DNA of 64,000 bases from Candidatus Eiseniibacteriota bacterium (GTDB lineage: Bacteria; Eisenbacteria; RBG-16-71-46; CAIMUX01): assembly GCA_903844735.1 (NCBI GenBank), contig CAIMUX010000014.1, positions 1 to 64,000 of the forward strand, given 5' to 3'. A program made the position numbers and the translations under genes. This document shows positions 26,578 to 35,359 of the stretch, one piece after another (positions within the stretch are counted from its first letter, which is position 1; each line of letters opens with the position of its first letter). The notes beneath the pieces were generated by a model, which did no database searches, was not told the origin of the DNA, and saw only the letters and a program-made list of their open reading frames with translations.

Positions 26578-26609
26578 ATCGCCATCATCGGCCGCCCCGG
26601 GCCGCTTGT

Positions 26610-27914
26610 TCAGTCGGAACTGCCTTCCCGCACGCTTTTCATGCCCGGAGCCGTGACCCCCAGAGAGGCCGACCGGTCCGCCGTGCCCATGTCTGCGGGT
26701 GGAACCCGGATCCCGACCGGCTCCTCGGTGCGAGGCAGGCCGCAAGCCTCCTGATAGGCAGCCTCTACCACACTTGCGATCCGTTCCCAGCGCAAACCGG
26801 CAGCCTTGCGCCGCCCCGCCCGAACGAGCCGTGATCGCAGACCCGGGTCACCCAGGAGATAGTCCATGGCTCCCGCGAGCGCCACCGGATCTCCCGGGCT
26901 GACAAGTAGACCGTCCACCCCAGGGTCGACAACCTCGACATAGCCGTCGATGTCCGAGGCAATGACCGGCACGCCAGCGGCCATCGCTTCCAGCAGAACC
27001 ATACCGAAACTCTCGCGCCCCAGGCTGGGAGCACAGAAGAGATCGGCGAGAGAGAGACAGGTGCGCAGGGTCCGCCGGTCGCACGACCCCAGGAGCCGGA
27101 CTTCGCTGCGCAGCCGTTCCGGCACGGCGCGGCGCACCCGCTCCAATAACGGGCCGTCCCCCGCAACCCAAAGCTCGAGCCCACGGCGCCGATCCCTCAG
27201 AAGGCCGTATGCCTCCAGCATGACCGGTAACCCCTTGCGCGGGACGGCCGCTCCGACGAAGAGGATGCGCTGCGGAGAGATCCCGCCCTGCTCGCAGCGC
27301 ATTCCCGGCACCGGAAAATCATCGGGAATGTCGACCGGGCAGGAGATGCTGGGGCGATCCGGCGCGGTCGGCCTAGCTCCGGCGAAAAAGTCGAAGTCCA
27401 CCCCGTTGGGGATGATGCGGTAGTTGCCTGGAAAGAAAGGCTCCACGGCACGGCGGGCCGATCCGCTCACCGGCAGTAGCAGGCTGGCCCGATCAAGCAA
27501 TCCGCGAAGCGGTCCGCGGAAGATCTCGGCAAGACGATCCCGCGGGTAACCGCTGTGGAGGGTCGCCACCACCGGACATCCTGCGTTACGAAGGGCGAGA
27601 TACGGCAGCGTCGGCATGAGCGGGTTGTGCAGGTGCAGCAGGTCGAATCGACCGTCTCGGAGGGTACGTCGGACCGCGTGCCCCAGCCCGACCCCGATGG
27701 TGACGCGAGAGACGCTTCCGTTGTAGCGAAGCGCCACGCTGCGACCCAGCCTCACGACCGGCGGGCCCGGCTCCATCGGGCCTGCGGGCATTCCGCCGGT
27801 GATCACGGTCACCGAATGCCCGCGCCGCATCAACGCCAGCGAGAGCGAGCGGACATGCTCGCTGATGCCGCCGCGATGCGGGTAGTAGAACTCCGTCACC
27901 ATGCCGATGTTCAT
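26610..27914 (-). CDS. GT4 glycosyltransferase, PimA/PimB-like
   Basis: GT-B enzyme of 434 residues. The ATG at 27914 overlaps the acyltransferase stop (ATGA). The N terminus 'MNIGMVTEFYYPHRGGISEHV' has the acceptor-side Gly-rich loop of PimA-type mannosyltransferases, with 'LLHLHNPLMPTLPYLAL' and 'VVATLHSGY' following. The C-terminal donor site shows 'ILFVGAAVPRKGLPVMLEAY' and the E-x7-E motif ('ESFGMVLLEAMAAGVPVIAS'). The last ~40 residues are a non-conserved tail. Adjacent to an LpxL/PatA-like acyltransferase, it suggests synthesis of an acylated glycolipid, in the manner of phosphatidylinositol mannosides. Confidence 0.88.
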   Translation of the reverse strand: MNIGMVTEFYYPHRGGISEHVRSLSLALMRRGHSVTVITGGMPAGPMEPGPPVVRLGRSVALRYNGSVSRVTIGVGLGHAVRRTLRDGRFDLLHLHNPLMPTLPYLALRNAGCPVVATLHSGYPRDRLAEIFRGPLRGLLDRASLLLPVSGSARRAVEPFFPGNYRIIPNGVDFDFFAGARPTAPDRPSISCPVDIPDDFPVPGMRCEQGGISPQRILFVGAAVPRKGLPVMLEAYGLLRDRRRGLELWVAGDGPLLERVRRAVPERLRSEVRLLGSCDRRTLRTCLSLADLFCAPSLGRESFGMVLLEAMAAGVPVIASDIDGYVEVVDPGVDGLLVSPGDPVALAGAMDYLLGDPGLRSRLVRAGRRKAAGLRWERIASVVEAAYQEACGLPRTEEPVGIRVPPADMGTADRSASLGVTAPGMKSVREGSSD

Positions 27915-28864
27915 GCCGTGGCCGCCTTCCCCTGGACGGGCAGGATCCGCGCAGGCAGCGTGCCGGGCGCGGAGGAGTGCAGAGGATAGAGGAGACAGTA
28001 CTGCGCCGCAAACAATCGAGCCTCCGCCCCAAGGACGCGGGCAAAGGCGACGACCGGATCCTCCCACCGGGGAAGCTCCGGGTGAATGCGCAGGCGATAA
28101 CCGTTCTCTTCTCGCACGAGAAAGACAGGGACAAGGGAAGCACCGGCACGGCGCGCTAAGTCCATCCCTGCAGCGGGGAACTCCCGTGTGCCGCCCAAGA
28201 AAGGTGCCGTCCGCGAGCCCGCTCCGAAGACGCGGTCCGCCACGATCCCGGCGTGCCCACCCCCGCGCAGGTGCCGATATAGGCGCACGCCGCCCCGCTC
28301 CGCCGCGATGACGACGCATCCGGCTCCCTCCCTCGCACGCACGAAGAGACGGAAGAGCGCCGGTGGCTGCAATTCTTCCGCCACGACCGCGAAGCGCGGC
28401 AACCGCCGGGCCACGAGACGCGCCGCCATATCCCAGTTGCCGAGGTGCCCGGTGAAGGCGCAGACCGGGCCACGTGCGGCGGCAGCGCGCAGGTGCTCCT
28501 CTCCCTCCACATGGACGGCGAGGCGGTCGAGCCGCTCCGGGCGCGCGGTCAGCGCCAGAAGCTCGCCCCAGTAGCGGCCGTAGGCGGCGAAGACCGACGA
28601 CGCGCGAGGCAAGCGGGAACATCGGGGAACCGAGCATGGAATCGCATCTTCACGGAGGTCGCCCGGGATCCACGACTGCTCACTGCCGTCCCCCGTGGCC
28701 GCGATGGCCCGCAGATTCGCCGCGACGAGCCTACGGTGAGGGGCAAACCAACCGGCGAGCCACCCACCCGCCGCCCCGCCCGCGACGCAGACCCGAAAGG
28801 GCAGCCAACGGGCCAGCCCGATGCCGAGCCGAAAGAGTGCAACGGTGACCATCCCCTTTGTCAC
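27911..28864 (-). CDS. LpxL/PatA-family lysophospholipid acyltransferase
   Basis: Membrane-associated acyltransferase of the LpxL/HtrB family (also PatA of PIM synthesis). The GTG at 28864 overlaps the preceding stop (GTGA) and has GGAGG 8 bp upstream; an ATG at 28852 has none. A hydrophobic N-terminal anchor precedes the catalytic motif HxxxxD seen as 'FTGHLGNWDMA'. Later comes 'GGHAGIVADRVFGAG' and 'TAPFLGGTREFPAAGMDLA', the second conserved block, then 'ASLVPVFLVREENG'. It overlaps both neighbours by 4 bp. It could acylate lipid A or the product of the adjacent GT; the pairing with a PimA-like GT favours a glycolipid other than lipid A. Confidence 0.87.
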   Translation of the reverse strand: MTKGMVTVALFRLGIGLARWLPFRVCVAGGAAGGWLAGWFAPHRRLVAANLRAIAATGDGSEQSWIPGDLREDAIPCSVPRCSRLPRASSVFAAYGRYWGELLALTARPERLDRLAVHVEGEEHLRAAAARGPVCAFTGHLGNWDMAARLVARRLPRFAVVAEELQPPALFRLFVRAREGAGCVVIAAERGGVRLYRHLRGGGHAGIVADRVFGAGSRTAPFLGGTREFPAAGMDLARRAGASLVPVFLVREENGYRLRIHPELPRWEDPVVAFARVLGAEARLFAAQYCLLYPLHSSAPGTLPARILPVQGKAATA

Positions 28865-30762
28865 GCGCCGATCCTCCGTGCTGAACGACAGGTAAGCCGC
28901 AACTCGGCCTGCCAGCCGGCGCGCGTGCGCATCCCGGAGCGGTCCACTCGGGCCAATCGTGTCTCTGCGTCGAGGACGAGCCCTGCCGCCAGGCGAAACC
29001 CCTCGCGCCGCCACTCAGCGGCCAGAATCCTTTCCTCCTCGATCTGGCCGGTGATCCAGCGCTTATCCTGCTTGCGCAGGCCGAAGAAGCCGAGCTCGGT
29101 GCCGCGCCGCCCGTCGATAACACCCCAGCGCGAGCGCTCAAACAACATGGCGGCGGTGCCGAACCGCGCCCCCACCGGCATCGCCAGGCGAGCATGGAAC
29201 GAGTCGGCATTGGGCCCGAGCCAGTGACCCAAGATCTCTCCTTCCGAAAGGAGCGCCAGGCCCGGATCGTGATCCTTGTGGAAATAGACCTCCGGATCGA
29301 GATGGGCGTATTCGAGGTCGAGATCGGCCCCCCCGAGTCCGAGCGGGTTGGCGAGGCGCAGCCCGACAAGTTGGGCCCATGTGGTCGCATCGCTATCCGG
29401 CCCGTGATCGGCATCGAGAGTGACGATGCGGTTGATGAGCAACTCGCCGTAGAGCGAAACGGGTGCGATATCCGCGGCGAAATCAAAACCGATGGTCTTC
29501 TTGTCATCGATGTTGGCACCCTCGGCCGCAGCGGCGCGGTCGAAGAGATCCTGGGTTACCGCAAGGAGAAACGCCACGGGATTGGCGTAACCGAGATCGA
29601 TCCCGCGGCCGCTCCACGCCACCGCTTCGTAGATGCCAAGGCGCACGGGTCCGGGTGGACGCACCTCAATCCGGTGCGCCGCCAGCCACGCGTCACCGGT
29701 GGTCACGGTGACGGGCGGGTCTGCTTTGGAGTCCGCCACCGTGACGCGGTCGTTCCCGCGGCGTCGTTGAGCCAGCAGACTCGACCCCGCGAGAAACCGC
29801 GTGTCGAAGCGCGCGGAGATTCCATCCAGCGGGAACGGGTTCTCTGAGAGGAAGAGGGTCCCCTGGTGGCCGGTTCCCCAGCGCCGATCCTCGCGGCCGA
29901 AGCGGATGTCACCCCACTTCCAGCCGGCGCCGATCACAGCCCGATCGTTGCGCGCACTCGGGGCGGTCACAAGGCCTCGCAGGTTCAGCGGTAGGTTATC
30001 GGTCCACCGGTCGCCGCGGCGGAAAGGGGTGAGCCGGTCGTAGTCCTCATAGGCGCGCCATTGCAGAAATGCCGTGGCGCCCACGGCCGCGTCAGCCGAG
30101 AGCATCACGAACTGTTCACGACGCGACCGGCGGTCGAGGTTGGCCAGAGAATCGAGATCGGACGCGTTGCCGACCATGCTGAGCGAGAGCGAGATCTCGG
30201 CTCGGGCGGGAGGATCGTCGCTGGATTCCCCAGGCGGCACGGCCAGGGTTGACGCAGCTCCGGGCGGCACGACCGGGGGGGCGGCGGGCACATCGGCGAC
30301 AGACACAGGGGTGGGCATCTGTCCTGCCACCATCCCGCGGCCAGGAGCCCCGCGGGCCGCCCACCCGGCAACCGCTTCTTCGAGCCGGCGCAGGCGCAGC
30401 TCGTCCCGAGAAGAAAGACGGTGCTTCCCGGTGGCGGCGCGGATGGACGCCGCGGCCCTCGTGAAGACCCGGCGACGGATCGGCCGCATCTCCAGGCTGC
30501 CCCGCCAGAAACCGAGCGCGCGGAAATGCTCGATGTCATCGTAGAGAGGGCTATCGAGCGGGACGGCGAGGTAAACGGCGGCAAGTGCAGGCTGGCGCGA
30601 AGTCGAGGAGAACGAGGCGGCGACGGAATCGACGGGAGGCGGCGCGTCGGAGAGATTCCGGACGGTAGCCAGGGCAGGGAATCCCCAGCCTATGAGGAAG
30701 ACCGATGCCACGATGTAGATGGTTACGCGCCCGCCGGCGAGTCGATGCCTGCGTCCCCTCAA
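28861..30762 (-). CDS. Wzi-like capsule-assembly outer-membrane protein
   Basis: Predicted outer-membrane barrel of the capsule-assembly Wzi family. A signal peptide is visible ('VTIYIVASVFLIGWGFPALA'). Start: TTG at 30762 with GGAGGGA 6 bp upstream; GTG at 30780 is an alternative. An N-terminal helical region ('DDIEHFRALGFWRGSLEMRP') and a Pro/Ala/Val linker precede the barrel. The barrel carries 'VIGAGWKWGDIRFGREDRRWG' and many alternating hydrophobic strands, ending 'AGWQAELRLTCRSARRIGA'. Known Wzi binds capsule at the surface. It heads the four-gene operon with the acyltransferase and GT4. Confidence 0.8.
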   Translation of the reverse strand: MRGRRHRLAGGRVTIYIVASVFLIGWGFPALATVRNLSDAPPPVDSVAASFSSTSRQPALAAVYLAVPLDSPLYDDIEHFRALGFWRGSLEMRPIRRRVFTRAAASIRAATGKHRLSSRDELRLRRLEEAVAGWAARGAPGRGMVAGQMPTPVSVADVPAAPPVVPPGAASTLAVPPGESSDDPPARAEISLSLSMVGNASDLDSLANLDRRSRREQFVMLSADAAVGATAFLQWRAYEDYDRLTPFRRGDRWTDNLPLNLRGLVTAPSARNDRAVIGAGWKWGDIRFGREDRRWGTGHQGTLFLSENPFPLDGISARFDTRFLAGSSLLAQRRRGNDRVTVADSKADPPVTVTTGDAWLAAHRIEVRPPGPVRLGIYEAVAWSGRGIDLGYANPVAFLLAVTQDLFDRAAAAEGANIDDKKTIGFDFAADIAPVSLYGELLINRIVTLDADHGPDSDATTWAQLVGLRLANPLGLGGADLDLEYAHLDPEVYFHKDHDPGLALLSEGEILGHWLGPNADSFHARLAMPVGARFGTAAMLFERSRWGVIDGRRGTELGFFGLRKQDKRWITGQIEEERILAAEWRREGFRLAAGLVLDAETRLARVDRSGMRTRAGWQAELRLTCRSARRIGA

Positions 30763-30979
30763 CCGCGATCCCTCCCTCACTGCCACCGCGCCGAGGCGAA
30801 ATTGTAGGGGATTGGCGGGCGCCGGGCAAGAGACGGGCCTTGCCCGCGATGAGGCCAAGCATGGGCGCAATCGGCTCAACATGGGCCGGCGCGATGCCAC
30901 CCGAGCCTCGGAGAATCGGCGATACCGCACCGAGGATGCTCTGTGGATGCTCGCCATCAGGCCACAATTCATCGCGTCT

Positions 30980-31135
30980 CTATTCGTCCAGGAACATGGC
31001 CGTGAGATGCGCTTGGAGATCCAGGTCGGCCGCGACTACCGGGATGCCGAGTTCCGCGTACATCCGAGCCAGGTGGTACACGAGCGAGGTCGTCCCCACC
31101 CCACCGCTGTTGTTGAAGAAGGCGATGGCTCTCAT
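30980..31135 (-). pseudogene. Truncated ParA-like ATPase fragment
   Basis: Fifty-one codons encode only the N terminus of a ParA/MinD-type ATPase: 'MRAIAFFNNSGGVGTTSLVY', then 'ELGIPVVAADLDLQAHLTAM' and a stop. Intact relatives read 'NNKGGVGKTSL' and continue another 150-250 residues. Here both P-loop lysines are replaced (Ser and Thr), so ATP binding is lost as well as most of the protein. It overlaps the upstream AlbA_2-type remnant by ATGA, the trace of a former two-gene operon. Confidence 0.75.
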
Positions 31136-31760
31136 GCCGACCCTCGGGTGGTGGCCAGAAAGTGGGTCAGCTCAAACGTGAAGGAAGCCTCGGGGTTGCC
31201 GTTCTTCCTCAACGCCTCCTGAGCACGCAGGACACCACGGCCATAGCGGTTGACGTATCCAAGTGCGGCCATGGCCTCGGAGACCACGGGGTTTCGATAG
31301 TCAGTCTGACGGGGGAAGTTCTCCGGCAAAGCCATGCCATAAAGACCTCCCGGATTCTGGATCTCGATCCGGTCGGCAAATCGGTGGAACCGCATGGGAG
31401 CGTTGGAATCGTAGGAGCGGTGCATGATCGCGTTCATCAGCAGCTCGCGGATGGCTACGACCGGGTAGTCGGCCACCCTCCCCTCGCGCAGGACCGTATC
31501 CTGGACGGGATAATCGTGCAGGATCAGGGGCAGAAACGCGTCAAGATCCCTCAGCACGGTCAGGAGATCGCCCGTGAATCGTCTCTCGGCTTCGGGCGGG
31601 GCCGCGACCGGGGGGTTCCACCGAAGCTCACGAAATGCACGTACGCAACGGGTACCCACCGCAACGGGTCCCGGCCGAACAGGAGAGCGCCGGCATTCGT
31701 GGGGCAATCATCACGAAGGTCGAAGAACCGCAGCGACGCAAGCTGTTCCTTCGGCGTCGA
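31132..31760 (-). pseudogene. Degraded AlbA_2/HATPase_c_4-type ATP-binding regulator
   Basis: Two frames together give the middle and C terminus of a COG2865-type protein. One carries 'TPKEQLASLRFFDLRDDCPT' to 'VHFVSFGGTP' (31757 down to about 31620). The other carries 'RRFTGDLLTVLRDLDAFLPL', 'VAIRELLMNAIMHRSYDSNA', 'IEIQNPGGLYG' and 'GYVNRYGRGVLRAQEAL' (about 31590 to the stop at 31132). A frameshift therefore lies near 31600. The N-terminal AlbA_2 domain is not readable upstream. The ATP-binding 'ELLMNAIMHR' and 'NPGGLYG' boxes are intact, so decay is recent. The ParA fragment follows with a 4-bp overlap. Confidence 0.75.
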
Positions 31761-32035
31761 GGTCCATGATAGGCACTGGGGCTGTTCGATTCCAGCAGCG
31801 TCCATCCCTGGCTGGTCACGGCGCGGCTGTGGATCCCGCCGTGTCCCTTGCGGGGGAGAATCCGAAGAACACTCCCAGCAGGGAGTTGTGGAAGGTAACC
31901 CAACGTCCCGCGGTCGCTCCGGGCGGCCGCGCCGGGGTCGTGGAGAGCGGGAAGCGAACGAATGTGCACCGTGGTCTGTCGGCGTGCGGTTTCGACTTGG
32001 CGGAGGCGGCTCGGGACATACGTAACCGCCTCTTC

Positions 32036-32046
32036 TGTGATAGAAT
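32036..32046 (+). promoter_or_regulatory. Extended -10 promoter for the PEP-CTERM gene
   Basis: TGTGATAGAAT, an extended -10 of the TG-N-TAGAAT form, about 100 bp upstream of the ATG at 32145. No -35 box is evident. Confidence 0.4.
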
Positions 32047-32144
32047 TGCCAGAGGGGTAGGAGGCTACCCAACGTACTGGCGGCACCGTCGAAGGCTTTG
32101 GCGGCTTCCAGAGTCGAGTTTGGATGTACGGAGAGGCCTCATCA

Positions 32145-32909
32145 ATGTGGAAATCATTTCTCCTAACCCTATTCCTTGGAAGTTTCGTGGGCTGCCCTAT
32201 CGTCTCGACGGCGCAGGCGGCGCCTCTGGCTTGGTACTCGGTGGATGGCGTGGTCACCACCGTAAACAGCAGCTTCTGGTTCGAAGACCTCGGCTACCAC
32301 TACCTGGGGTACGCGGTGTCCAACTCCCAATTCAGCCTCACGGCGTCGGCCACGGGCAAGGTTGATCCGTATCTGTCCTATGATTTGACCGTGGCCAACC
32401 GGACTGGCGAAACCCACTCCTATGCCTTCGGGGTCAGCACGCCCATCACGCCCATCACGACCCGGAACGAGGTTTCGTCTTTCTTTGCCGGAAGTATGAC
32501 GGATGCCTCGGGCGACGGGGTCACCGTTGCCCCCCAAGGGCCGGACTACGATCTTGATGGCGTGGTGGAGATGCAGGCCAACTTCGTCAACGGCTTCCCC
32601 ATAGGCTTCCCCAACCCCACCGGCACAAACATGGGTATCGACGTGGGCCTTGGTTACAGCCTACCGGCTGGGCTACAGGGCCAGTCGGTCGACATCGGTG
32701 GGATGGTGAGCGGACCCCAGCCCGGCCTGCTTGGCGAATGGACCGAGCTCGGCTCCGTCATCTCGTTCTCGCTTACGGGCCAGAGAGACCACGTCACGCT
32801 GAACGGACAGGTCGTCATCAACCCCGTGCCGGAACCGGAAACCATTCTCTTGCTGGGCTTGGGTCTGGTGGGGATGTCGGCAGCACACAGGCGGCGTCGC
32901 CGCGTCTGA
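32145..32909 (+). CDS. PEP-CTERM sorting-domain protein
   Basis: Exported 254-residue protein. The ATG at 32145 begins a signal peptide ('MWKSFLLTLFLGSFVGCPIV', processed near 'AQAAP'). The middle is beta-rich with no family I recognise. The C terminus is the tripartite exosortase signal: 'NPVPEPE', then a hydrophobic helix (TILLLGLGLVGM), then 'HRRRRRV'. Such proteins are cleaved and anchored by exosortase EpsH/XrtA-type enzymes and are often co-produced with exopolysaccharide. No exosortase gene lies in this window. An ATG 21 bp earlier is the alternative start. Confidence 0.85.
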   Translation: MWKSFLLTLFLGSFVGCPIVSTAQAAPLAWYSVDGVVTTVNSSFWFEDLGYHYLGYAVSNSQFSLTASATGKVDPYLSYDLTVANRTGETHSYAFGVSTPITPITTRNEVSSFFAGSMTDASGDGVTVAPQGPDYDLDGVVEMQANFVNGFPIGFPNPTGTNMGIDVGLGYSLPAGLQGQSVDIGGMVSGPQPGLLGEWTELGSVISFSLTGQRDHVTLNGQVVINPVPEPETILLLGLGLVGMSAAHRRRRRV

Positions 32910-33032
32910 GTTTCGGGCATCACCGCCATGAGTCACGGCGGCGCGAAGTGCTGGTCTTCGTCCCGTAGTCCGCGAAAATCCCGTAACCCAGTGCCCATAC
33001 TGCTCTATCGCCCACCCATACCCACGCCCGCT

Positions 33033-35309
33033 CTACCGATATTTCTGCCGAAGGAGGTTCAGCGCCGAGCCGGCCTTGAACCAGCCGATCTGCTCCGCGT
33101 TCAGCGTGTGCCGGAGCTGGATCTCCTCCGTGGACCCGTCGCCGTGGTGGAGCTTCGCGGTGAGGGCGTGGCCGGGGGCGAGGTGAGCAAGCCCGACTAG
33201 GCTCACCTTGTCGGTGGCCCGCACCCGATCGTAGTCGGCCGGGCTGGTGAACGTGAGCGGCAGCATCCCCTGCTTCTTCAGGTTCGATTCGTGGATGCGG
33301 GCAAAGCTGCGCACGATGATGGCGGCCCCACCGAGGAAGCGGGGCGACATGGCTGCGTGCTCGCGGCTCGACCCTTCACCGTAGTTCTCGTCGCCGACCG
33401 CGACCCAGCGCAGCCCCTTGCCCTGGTACGCGCGGGCGATGGCCGGAAGCGGCTGCTCGGTCTCGCCGGTGAGTTGGTTCACACCGGTCCCGGGTCTGCC
33501 TGAGAAAGCGTTGACCGCGCCGGTGAACATGTTGTCACTGATGCGGTCTAGATGCCCGCGGAGGCGGAGCCACTTCCCGGCCGGCGAAATGTGATCCGTG
33601 GTGCACTTTCCCTGCGCCTTGAAGAGGACCGGCATCCCGGTGAAATCCTGCCCATCCCACGGCGCAAACGGGGCGAGGAGCTGAAGTCGCTCGCTGGCGA
33701 GGTCCACGAGAACGGACACGGCCGAGCCGTCCTCCGCCGGCGCCACGTACCCGGCTGTGTCACGCACGAAGCCGTTCGGCGGCAGTTCGGGTGCTGTCTT
33801 GGGCGGCGTGAGGCGAAAGCGCTTCCCCCCGGCCCCCTCGATCTCGTCGGTGAGCGGGTTGAAGGAGAGTCGGCCGACGAGCCCGTAGGCCATGACGATC
33901 TCCGGAGAAGCTATGAAGGCCAGTGTCTCTTTGTTCCCGTCGTTGCGGGCCGGGAAGTTGCGGTTGAAGCTGGTGAGGATGGAGTTCTTCTCACCGGGCT
34001 TGAGCTCCTCGCGTTTCCACTGGCCGATGCACGGGCCGCAGGCGTTGGCCAGCACCGTCGCGCCGACTTTCTCCAGGTCGGCCATCTGCCCGTCGCGGCG
34101 GATCGTGGCGTGAATCGCCTCCGAGCCCGGGCTGACCAGAAGCGGGCAGCGCATGGTGGCGCCATGGGCGGCCGCCTGTCGTGCCACATCGGCGGCGCGC
34201 TCGATGTCCTCGTAGGAGGAGTTGGTGCACGAGCCGATCAGGGCCACCGAGATCATATCGGCATACCCCTGGGCGGCGACATCGGCGGCCATCCTGGAAA
34301 CCGGCCGCGCCAGGTCCGGCGTGTGCGGACCGACGATATGCGGCTCCAGCGTCGAGAGGTCGATCTCAACCACCCGGTCGAAATAGCGTCCCGGTTCTTT
34401 TTCCACCTCGGGGTCGGCGGTGAGCAAATGGGCGTGATGTCGCGCCTGCTCGGCCAGTCCGCCGCGTTCAGTGGCGCGAAGAAACGCCTCCATCCGCTCG
34501 TCCCACGGGAACATCGACGTCGTGGCGCCGAGTTCCGCTCCCATGTTGGTGATCGTCGCCTTGCCTGTGCAGCTTAGAGAGCGGGTGCCGGGGCCGAAGT
34601 ACTCCACCACCCGGTTGGTACCGCCCTTCACGGTGAGCTTGCCGGCAAGGTAGAGGATGACATCCTTCGGCGAGGTCCAGCCCTTCAGCTCGCCGGTGAG
34701 GCGGACACCGATCAGCTTGGGGTACTTCACTTCCCACGGCAGGCCGGCCATGACATCCACGGCGTCGGCGCCGCCCACGCCGGAGGCGAACATGCCCAAT
34801 CCGCCCGCGTTGGGCGTGTGCGAGTCGGTGCCGATCATCATCCCGCCGGGAAAGGCGTAGTTCTCAAGAACCACCTGATGAATGATCCCGGAGCCGGGTT
34901 TCCAGAAGCCGATGCCGTACTTCCGCGAGGCTGACGCGAGGAAGTCGTAGACCTCGCGGTTGTCTTGGGCCGCCTGCACCAGGTCGGACGCCGCGCCGGT
35001 GCGGGCCGCAATGAGATGGTCGCAATGGACGGTGGTCGGGGCCGCGGTGCGCGGGATCCCGGCGCTCATGAACTGGAGGATCGCCATCTGAGCGGTGGCA
35101 TCCTGCATGGCAACCCGATCCGGCCGCAACTGAAGGTAGCTCTCCCCCGGCGTGAGTTCCTGCCCCGACGGGTCGTCCAGATGCGACAGCAGCACTTTCT
35201 CGGCGAGTGTGAGGGGCCGACCCAAGCGGCGGCGCACCATCGCGAGACGCTCCTCCATCCGCGCATAGACCGTGGCCACGAATTCGGGCGTGCTTTCGAT
35301 CGTCTTCAT
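33033..35309 (-). CDS. acn: Aconitate hydratase
   Basis: TCA-cycle [4Fe-4S] enzyme interconverting citrate and isocitrate. The 758 residues match the length and order of the mitochondrial-type (ACO2) aconitases rather than the ~890-residue AcnA/IRP type. Cluster cysteines are seen in 'IGSCTNSSYED' and 'NACGPCIGQW'. Active-site blocks include 'GTDSHTPNAGGLGMFASGVG' and the swivelling domain 'GDENYGEGSSREHAA'. AAGGAG lies 6 bp before the ATG. It follows nadA by 50 bp on the same strand. Confidence 0.95.
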   Translation of the reverse strand: MKTIESTPEFVATVYARMEERLAMVRRRLGRPLTLAEKVLLSHLDDPSGQELTPGESYLQLRPDRVAMQDATAQMAILQFMSAGIPRTAAPTTVHCDHLIAARTGAASDLVQAAQDNREVYDFLASASRKYGIGFWKPGSGIIHQVVLENYAFPGGMMIGTDSHTPNAGGLGMFASGVGGADAVDVMAGLPWEVKYPKLIGVRLTGELKGWTSPKDVILYLAGKLTVKGGTNRVVEYFGPGTRSLSCTGKATITNMGAELGATTSMFPWDERMEAFLRATERGGLAEQARHHAHLLTADPEVEKEPGRYFDRVVEIDLSTLEPHIVGPHTPDLARPVSRMAADVAAQGYADMISVALIGSCTNSSYEDIERAADVARQAAAHGATMRCPLLVSPGSEAIHATIRRDGQMADLEKVGATVLANACGPCIGQWKREELKPGEKNSILTSFNRNFPARNDGNKETLAFIASPEIVMAYGLVGRLSFNPLTDEIEGAGGKRFRLTPPKTAPELPPNGFVRDTAGYVAPAEDGSAVSVLVDLASERLQLLAPFAPWDGQDFTGMPVLFKAQGKCTTDHISPAGKWLRLRGHLDRISDNMFTGAVNAFSGRPGTGVNQLTGETEQPLPAIARAYQGKGLRWVAVGDENYGEGSSREHAAMSPRFLGGAAIIVRSFARIHESNLKKQGMLPLTFTSPADYDRVRATDKVSLVGLAHLAPGHALTAKLHHGDGSTEEIQLRHTLNAEQIGWFKAGSALNLLRQKYR

Positions 35310-35359
35310 GGGAGGCTCCTTCCGCGAGATTTCCCGACGTCTCCGAGGCTTTCCTAAAG

